From Thelephora terrestris (Eukaryota > Basidiomycota > Agaricomycetes > Thelephorales > Thelephoraceae): 64,000 bases of DNA. Positions 57,350 through 64,000 of the stretch are shown one piece after another. The notes under the pieces were generated by a model, which saw only the letters and a list, made by a program, of their open reading frames with translations, did no database searches and had not been told where the DNA came from. The stretch is taken from positions 1,302,001 through 1,366,000 of the forward strand of contig WIUZ02000005.1 of assembly GCA_015956445.1 (NCBI GenBank), given 5' to 3'. A program made the position numbers and the translations under genes. Each line of letters opens with the position of its first letter. Position 1 is the first letter of the stretch.

Positions 57350-58784
57350 ATGGCCATTGAAACCTTCCCTATCCCGCTCCCGCCGGCTGCAGACGCATCC
57401 AAGTTTAAAGACTTCGGACGGGAGGTTAGAGGCGTTCACCCTGGAAGGTTGACGGACAAGGAGTTCAAGGAGATTGAACGATTGCTGTACGAGGTCTGTC
57501 TTACTACCCTAATGACCTCCGTACTGCCTTACTTATCTGTGTGTCGGGCAGCATGATGTACTGCTCTTCAGAAACATCGATCTCTCACCTGAAGAGCAGT
57601 ACAAACTCACGAAGGTATACAGCCAGCACAACCCTCGCAATAAGACCGTCCTCGCGACGTTTTCTCTGTCTAGGCTTTTGATCCCGAGAGCGACACCTAC
57701 GGCCACGGCAACAACAAAACCGAGAAGAATTCAAAGTCGATCCTCCATCCTGACCTGAAGACGATCCCTCGAGTTCCCCAGGTTCAGCTGATCGGAAACG
57801 GGACTGTATACGACTACGAAGGTCTCGCCGAAGCCAAGTTGAGGCACCCTCAACACCCCGGTTTCCACAAGACCGAGATCTCCCCCGAGGATGCCGCGAA
57901 AGGGTACACCCGCTTCTACCGCTGGCACATCGACGCTGCCTTGTACAATTTCTCTCCACCCAAGGTGACCACCCTTTATGCGGTGAAGGTGCCGAGGGGT
58001 GAGCGCCAGATCGTTAGATACGACGATGGCACCTCGGACGAACTCGAGGTTCCCTTGGGCACCACCGCGTTTGTTTCCGGTGTTACCATGTTCGAGATCT
58101 TACCGCCAGAGTTGAAGAGCTTGGCCGTCCGGAGCAAGGTTAGATACGCCCCTCACCCATACGTCTGGATGGCCCCAGCAAGGGCTCTATCCACCGGACT
58201 CGGCATCGTATCAGACGGACTGGAGATGCCCCTGAACGCGCTCCCCGAATGGGAAGAATCTAAAATAAAGACGTTTCCCGTGGTAAGCCCCCTGCTCGTA
58301 ATCCTGTGCTGCCTTGTTACTTGTCCTCACATGTATCTTCTGCCTCTAGTGCTGGTTAAACTCCGTCACGGACAAATTGCATTTCCAGGTCCACCCATGT
58401 GGTGTTCAGGAACTCTTTGTCGATCCCCTCCCTGAGGGTGCATCAAGGGACGGAGCCCTCTACCCAGACGGCGCTCATATCACTGACCTGAAAGAGGTCC
58501 GGGACATCTTCTATAAGATGCAACGCCCCGCAATAGATCCCAAGGTACGATCCATCACATCCTCCTGTGCCGAGCACTCACTGCTCGCGCTGTACCTGAT
58601 GCAGCTGGTTTACCCGCACGACTGGTCGGAGAAGGACCTTGTGCTCTTCCACAACAGAGGCGTTTTGCACACAGTCGTCGGAACATTCTCAGCAGACCGA
58701 ATCAGGGCTTTCCACCAATGCAACCTCGCTGCTTCTTCAGATCCGCTTGGGCCAACTCCGGAACATGTCAAACGTTTTGCGTGA
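57350..58784 (+). CDS. Fe(II)/2-oxoglutarate dioxygenase, xanthine dioxygenase (XanA) type
   Basis: TauD-family oxygenase; XanA homologues convert xanthine to urate using 2-oxoglutarate and iron in the cytosol. Exons 57350-57493, 57552-57614, 57674-58282, 58350-58544, 58605-58784 give 396 aa. The iron ligands are visible as H-x-D in YRWHIDAALY (about residue 175) and a distal His in LFHNRGVLHTVVG, followed by an Arg that would bind 2-oxoglutarate (ADRIRAFHQCNL). N-terminal FGREVRGVHP and LLFRNIDL fit the family. The last intron is 60 nt without stop, so retention would keep the frame. Xanthine as substrate is inferred from similarity. Confidence 0.82.
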
Positions 58785-61204
58785 TTTGACGCCCTTTGCA
58801 GTCGGTCCCATGGATGAATCACAATGATTTCAAACCCATGTACGCCATCCCCATCTTGTCTCTTCTGTAAATAGATAGTTCCTGGAACCGTGTAGGATTT
58901 ATTGAACTCGAATCACGAGCTGTTTTTACCACGTTTAGATCAGTCCTGCGTAAGAAGGCCATTTCCCAGGGTCCTAGAAGACAACGAACCCGACTCGGGC
59001 CCATACCCACGCACATCCCGCACTCTGCCTCCATATCCACCTACTAGTTAAGTTCCCACATTGGTCAGCATCTTAGGACGAACAGAGGCTATCCAGCAAC
59101 GACGTTGCACACCAGCAAATATCAAAAGGAACCCCGGAAAACGGACCGCGAGAATGAAAGGACACAACAACCAGTGGGCGGGCCCGTGATCACTTCCGAA
59201 CTTCTATCTGTATGTGCTTCTTGCACGAACTCGCATATCTTTCTTGCATCCCGAGTGGAGATTCCGCAACTGGCCAGAAGGTGGTGACCTGGGCGTGGCG
59301 CCAATTCCCTTGAGAAGAATGTACGAGTGACCTGGGTTGGGAGGCGTCCCCAGGGAAGTTTCTATCGGTTCAGGCCCCCGTTGGGTCAGGATCCACCAGC
59401 GGACGCTATGAATGCCGCTTTCGCGATGACATCGAGCTACTTAGGCCAATTGGTTACGTACAATTTGTGAAGGCACAACCGTCGAGCGCGTGCACAAGCA
59501 CGTATACTCCAAGTTGATCGGATCCCAGACTCGCATGGAACAGTCAGAGGCAATGAGCGGCAAATCAGCTGGCGGGGATCCAGAAAAGCTCGAGATAGCT
59601 CACGGTGGAAACATGGGTTTTGGCTAGGAAGAATAAACTGTTCAGGACTGGGGTCGGAGGGAGTTGTTATTTCCGTAGGATATCAGCAGGTGGCCATTGC
59701 TAGCCCAGATGGGTAAGGTTCTGCGCACGAGCCGAGAGCAGGTCGCCCGAGACGATCTAAACAGTAAATCGTGGGTCAGGGGAGGTCAGGGGGGACTCGC
59801 ACTTGCCGACGCGAGATGTCACAAACTATGTTGTTGTTCCTGAGCCCAATCTGAGAAAGCGTTGATCGTGTGAGACCCGTGCACCTAGATATGACTCGGT
59901 TAAGCGAATCATAGGGCGAGTGTAGCGATCTAGTATGTTTTGGCGATCAGAGAAAGTTGTCTTCACGTACTCGAGCATAGCAGTGACATTGGCGATGGTG
60001 GCACCGTTCGGAGGATCCCTATAAGCCCATAACTCAAGATGCTGGCCTATGCCTTCACGGCAGCTAACTTGAGTTGACAGCCAAGGCCCGTCCATCAGAC
60101 GAGGGCCGACGATCCCCTACTATAGGTTTACATTAGGATCTCCCAGAACCTCGATGGTTTGTGTTTCCCCTTGCAGAGCCCAGGAGTCGACAAGTGGCAG
60201 GGCCGCTGTCCAAAGTACGCGGCTGAAAGTGATGTCCTTCGGTGACGGAGAGAGAGGTAGACGGCGACCGGCGAAGGGTCGCAAGTAAACTCAGCCCGAT
60301 ACAGCAGTTTAGGTACAAGCCGTGAAATTGAGGTACGGAGAACGGAAACCTTTGATTGCTGAGGGCGGAATCGCACAGAAGGCGCTTAGGGCAACGATGT
60401 TTCCCCAGCAGGAGGGCCTCCGACGAATGGTTTTCTAGAACTTGAAGATCAAGTTGCAAGGTCGAACACATGATCGAGCGTTTTGGGATGGCTCAGGCAG
60501 GGACAGTCGGAAAGAGTGTAATAAGGTAAGTCAGAGGGTCAGTACTTCAGTACTCATGGGGGTTTTTGCGCTAGGTAAAGAACTGGTTGGCGCCGGCACC
60601 CACTAAAGTGTACGATTAGATTGCGTCGTCAGCCGCCGCAGCAAATTGGGGGACATCCGCGCGCCCATCAATGATAACTAGACACCATCGCAATCATGGC
60701 ATTGCTCATCGACACCAAGAAAAGATACCATCCAAGGGATACCTCGAGTTCAAGGTGGACCGAGGCTAGCGCAGTTGCAATTCGGGAGCTGTGCCAGCAT
60801 CTCAAGAATATCCGTAGACGGTAGCATCGCAAGCCAGAATAAGAAAGTGGTTGGCAAAAGTGACAGGGTAAAGTTCCTCAAGACAGTCCAGCTGGTTCCT
60901 CTTGGAGGGAGAGTGGAGGGAGAAGGGGAAGGACTGGCGGTGGCTGATAGATGGGGGAAGAATGTTACATTGTACCGGGCCCATGTCAAATAACTTCCTG
61001 TATCCTTGAGCTTAGGTTCTCCTCTTGGTTGCCCCCACCATAACCACGTCGGGCGACCACTCGATGGGTGTTCCAAATATTTGGTATCTCGCAGCCGAAG
61101 GCGATAGAGTTTAACCCCACTTTTGTGTCTCATTAGGGATATCTAGTGGATCGACTACATCATCCCAAAAACCATTAAATACACAACGCGCTCGTAAATG
61201 AAAA
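58785..61204. other. Gene-poor interval, 2.4 kb
   Basis: No gene that I can support. An 89-codon open stretch on the minus strand at 59826-60095 (VTAMLEYVKTTFSDR) has no recognisable domain and may be a decayed gene. From about 61025 the sequence belongs to the 3' flank duplicated with the secreted-protein gene. Confidence 0.4.
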
Positions 61205-62004
61205 TCACGAATTGTTAACCACATCTTGCGCCTGCTGAAGCAGAGAATTGAGGTCCGCGCCGGGAGCGACGGCCTGAGCAATGAGATTTTCGATCTGTCC
61301 GAGGACAGACAACATCTCTGAGAGAGAATCAAAACCAAGACATCAGACGAATGGGTAACATAAGAGCACGCGTTGAATACTGACCGTCACCTTTCCCTAG
61401 GTTCACATAGGTGTTCATCACCTGTTGTTCTAAAGCACGCATTTGGGCCACCACGGAATCGGAATCGTCTCTTCGAACTAAAGTGGACGCGGTTAAGAAA
61501 CAGACTTTACTCGTGCTTAGGGACGATAGACTAACCCGGAGGAAGGATCAGCGGAGATTCCTGTGGTGGTGTGATGGGAGTTGGCTGGGTGCTGGAGTCA
61601 TCGTCCGGAACACCGGATGGACCAGCTGTCGGAGTCGGTGAACATTGCGATGGGTAGACATACACCGTTGTAGTCACGACGGAGACAGAGGGAGACAATG
61701 AAGACGATGACAGGCTGGGGACCGGTGTGCTTGTTGGGTTCAAGTCGAGAGGCGGCAGCGAAAAGGAGATTGAAGGGACAGGCAACAAGATCGGTTCCGG
61801 AGTAACCGTTGGAAGTGAGAGGGCGGGAGGAGTGCCAAGACTTGAGCTTGAGCTCGAGTAGTAGCCGTCGTCGCCTAAACCAGGAGTGGGTGACCTTCAG
61901 CACCCAACAATCGACACTAAAAATATGGACCACGTACGCCTGAAGACCAAGCCGTTGGCAAGAGCAGCCAAAAGAAGGGAAGAGATGATAACTCTGGAGA
62001 ACAT
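61205..62004 (-). CDS. Small secreted Ser/Pro-rich protein with Arg-Arg sites, copy 1
   Basis: Exons 62004-61938, 61874-61536, 61477-61385, 61317-61205 give 203 aa. A signal peptide MFSRVIISSLLLAALANG is followed at once by a dibasic site FRRDDG. A Ser/Pro-rich low-complexity middle (about residues 25-135) contains VVTTTVYVYPSQC. A second dibasic site VRRDDSD precedes a C-terminal helical region (VVAQMRALEQQVM, MLSVLGQIENLIAQAV). RR sites fit Kex2 processing in the Golgi, which would release a middle and a C-terminal peptide; this is inference. One cysteine only. A TATA box lies 130 bp upstream. Confidence 0.75.
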
Positions 62005-62133
62005 GATTTCCGAAAGATGTCGTGAAGTGTACGGTGAAAAAAAGGCGACCAGGCCTGAAGGTTTGGAGAACGAAAAGCGGGGAAGAGTCGCACAGCGGCT
62101 GAGGAAACCCTCTCCAGGGCGACGACCCTCCGC

Positions 62134-62140
62134 TTATATA
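62134..62140 (-). promoter_or_regulatory. TATA box of secreted-protein gene copy 1
   Basis: TATATAA on the minus strand, 130 bp before the ATG at 62004. Copy 2 has TATATGA at the corresponding place (about 63832-63837). Confidence 0.5.
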
Positions 62141-62879
62141 CCCAACGCATCGTCGCAGGGTTCGGCGTCGGTCGAGCACATAGCATCGCGCATCATGATG
62201 CGTGATGCGACACTCTGTCATACATCATGATCAACCTCTTACAGGTCGACCGCCGCGCACGGCTTGCACGCTGCCGCCTGTGCAGACTCGGAGGGCTTGA
62301 GCGGCCGGCGGTGTGGAGTATATCAATGCTATATATACCCACGCGGCTGTAAGTCGTGTCTGCGTGTGTGCTAATCATATGTAGAGTGCAAGTACCTACC
62401 TTGTCACTTGTGGGTGTGGGGACTGGCACTCGGGGACCGCGTCGCCGTCGGTGGAACAGCCTGAGCCTGCCAGATCAACGATCAACGTTTCAACGTCGTC
62501 GACGATAATATCGCAGTGGGGCCAGCTTGGCTGGGTGTTCGAACATTCTTTTTCGAGAGGGTCCACGCTATGTACACCGTAGAAACATAGCGGCCAGAAT
62601 TAGGTCGATCTACGCCACCTTCAAGTCAGGCAGGCGCCCATTTTGCCCCACAGTACCTCTCAGCTCGGCTTGCCCGAGAAAGTGTGAGTCAAGTCGAATT
62701 TTACCAAGTTAAAGGCGCAGGTATTTTCATTGCGAGGTCACGGTAGGTTCCGAGGATCTACAGTTAAGAAAATGCATGTACGTGGAAACAGCGTCACACG
62801 TCCTACTAAATTCCTAGCCACTTCGCAACGTCTTTCTCGTTGGAGACAACAGAAATCGCCGACAACCCCGTTTATCCCT

Positions 62880-63960
62880 TGATCACTACCGCCGTAGTCA
62901 CCTTGGGTCGACCACTCGATAGAAGGTCCAAGTATTTGGTGATTCGCAGCCAAAGACGATGGAAGTTCAACCCCGCTCTTGCGTCACGTTAAGGATATCT
63001 GATGCATCAACTACAATAGCCCCAAAAAACCATCGAGCACACGTTCGTAAAGGAAAATCATGAACTGTGCGCCTGCTGAACCACACCACTGAGGTCAAGA
63101 GCGATGCCCAGGTTACCGAGATTAAGGGTACCGGGGCTTTCTGCCTGTCCTTCGATCGCCACGGAATCGGTATAGCCTCGTCGAACTGTTGGATTGAACG
63201 CGTTTGAGAAACCGACTTCGGCTGTGCCTAAGGATGGTAGACTAACCTGGATGAAGGTTCAACGGAGATGCCTGTGGCAATGTGATGGGAGTTGGCTGGG
63301 TGCTGGGACCATGGTTTGGAACGTCGGATGGACCAACTGTCGGAGTCGGCGTACACTGCGATGGGTAGACATACACCGTTGTAGTCACGACGGGGATGGA
63401 TGGAGACAACGAGGATGATGACAGGCTGGGGACCGGTGTGCTTGTCGGATTCAGATCGAGAGGCGGCAATGACAGGGAGACCGAAGGGACAGGCAACAAG
63501 ATCGGTTCCGGAGTAACCGTTGGGAGTGAGAGGGCGGGAGGAGTGCTAGAACTTGAGTAGTAGCCATCGTCACCTATATCCGGAGTGGCCTCCCATCAGC
63601 ACCCAGCAATCGACACCCAGAGTATGGATCGCTTACGCCTGATAGCCAAACCGTTGACAAAGGCAGTCAAGAGAAGGGAAGAGATGATAGCCCTGGAGAA
63701 CATGATTTCCGAAAGAAGTCGTGAAGTGTACAGCGGAAAAAAGGCGACCAGGCCTGAAAGTTTAGAGAACGAAAAGCGGGGGAGAGTCGCACAGCGGCTG
63801 AGGAAACATCCTCCAGGACGATTCGCCTACTCATATACCACGCATCATGGCAGAGATCGGTGTCAGTCGGAGCACACAGCACCGTTCATCGCGATCTGTG
63901 ATGCATGATGGGACAGCTTGACGGTCACAAGTACATCGTGATCAACTTCCGAAGGGTCGG
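62880..63960. repeat. Tandem segmental duplication, unit 2
   Basis: Diverged direct copy of 61025-62260, same orientation. It contains the second secreted-protein gene and matching flanks. Confidence 0.75.
63058..63703 (-). CDS. Small secreted Ser/Pro-rich protein with Arg-Arg sites, copy 2
   Basis: Exons 63703-63637, 63573-63247, 63185-63058 give 173 aa. Signal peptide MFSRAIISSLLLTAFVNG, then IRRDDG, a Ser/Pro-rich middle almost the same as copy 1 (VVTTTVYVYPSQC), and a second site VRRGYTD. The C-terminal part is shorter and different: the region matching copy 1's third intron and helical repeat is rearranged, ending GVVQQAHSS. The signal peptide, first RR site and middle are therefore conserved while the C-terminal peptide has changed. 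Function unknown. Confidence 0.72.
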
Positions 63961-64000
63961 CCTTGCATGCCCATTGAGTGCCGAGCGTCGACTCGGACGC

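Larger units (their letters stand above)
61025..62260. repeat. Tandem segmental duplication, unit 1
   Basis: This unit and 62880-63960 are diverged direct copies about 1.1-1.2 kb long. They include the 3' flank (shared CGACCACTCGAT and ATTTGGT-TCGCAGCC blocks), the secreted-protein gene and its 5' flank (shared GAGAGTCGCACAGCGGCTGAGGAAAC). Similarity is clear in both exons and flanks. Confidence 0.75.

Noticed and set aside
59826-60095. 89-codon ORF on the minus strand
   Set aside because: No start context, splice-supported extension or domain; could be a relic but cannot be supported as a gene.
1-64000. tRNA, rRNA or CRISPR loci
   Set aside because: Scanning for T-loop GGTTCGANNCC boxes with matching acceptor stems found only chance matches inside coding sequence (for example near 610 and 41267). 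No rRNA-like stretch and no regularly spaced repeats were seen; CRISPR is not expected in a fungus.

Overview
The window comes from a filamentous basidiomycete, most likely an Agaricomycete. Coding genes are densely packed and split by many 50-60 nt introns with GT..AG ends and CTRAY-like branch points. The repeats (Ty3/gypsy, Helitron-like, CACTG-ended foldback elements) and the gene set (class IV-like chitin synthase, proteinase K-like S8 protease, xanthine-dioxygenase-like enzyme, expanded hypothetical families) fit that group. Exon joins were worked out by hand from splice sites and reading frame; none is supported by transcripts.

Positions 1-18650 are a nest of transposable elements. A Ty3/gypsy element (copy A, minus strand) supplies an intact Gag-protease frame and the start of pol, which runs off the left edge. 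A second gypsy (copy B, plus strand, from about 3745 to 11059) is broken by further insertions whose target-site duplications can be read exactly. Removing three of them restores the gag/pol frame each time. The insertions are (i) 4109-7035, a TG..CA element with 5-bp duplication GAACT; (ii) 8944-9896 and 10206-10706, CACTG-ended foldback elements with 3-bp duplications; and (iii) at 11060, where copy B stops, a third TG..CA-type element that itself holds an inverted copy (11521-14820, duplication CCCTC) and another foldback element (16641-17593, duplication ACA). The three TG..CA elements look like solo LTRs of about 2.9-3.3 kb. Each has a TATA box about 450-470 bp from its 3' end and, antisense within the putative U3, a multi-exon gene for a coiled-coil protein of about 480-490 residues. 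Two gene copies are open and strongly diverged but keep their exon layout; one is dead. This is the most unusual item in the window.

Positions 18900-29520 carry an unrecognised seven-exon gene next to the repeat nest, SPT4 back to back with a homeodomain-like gene, a multi-pass membrane protein, a Helitron-associated ORF remnant and an 11-exon NIPA-type magnesium transporter containing a 6-nt microexon.

Positions 29988-50400 are ordinary gene space: a TPR-like protein, NOP10 (only 64 codons in three exons), a chitin synthase, a fucosyltransferase-like Golgi enzyme, a LARP7/Pof8-like RNA-binding protein, a RhoGEF-PH-FYVE protein, a secreted subtilisin, a decayed proteasome alpha-subunit copy and an SCI1-like RS protein.

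Positions 52000-64000 hold two paralogous C2H2 zinc-finger regulators in divergent orientation with a perfect 19-bp inverted repeat between them, a centrin, a 2-oxoglutarate dioxygenase of the xanthine dioxygenase type, a gene-poor stretch, and a tandem pair of duplicated small secreted proteins with conserved Arg-Arg sites.
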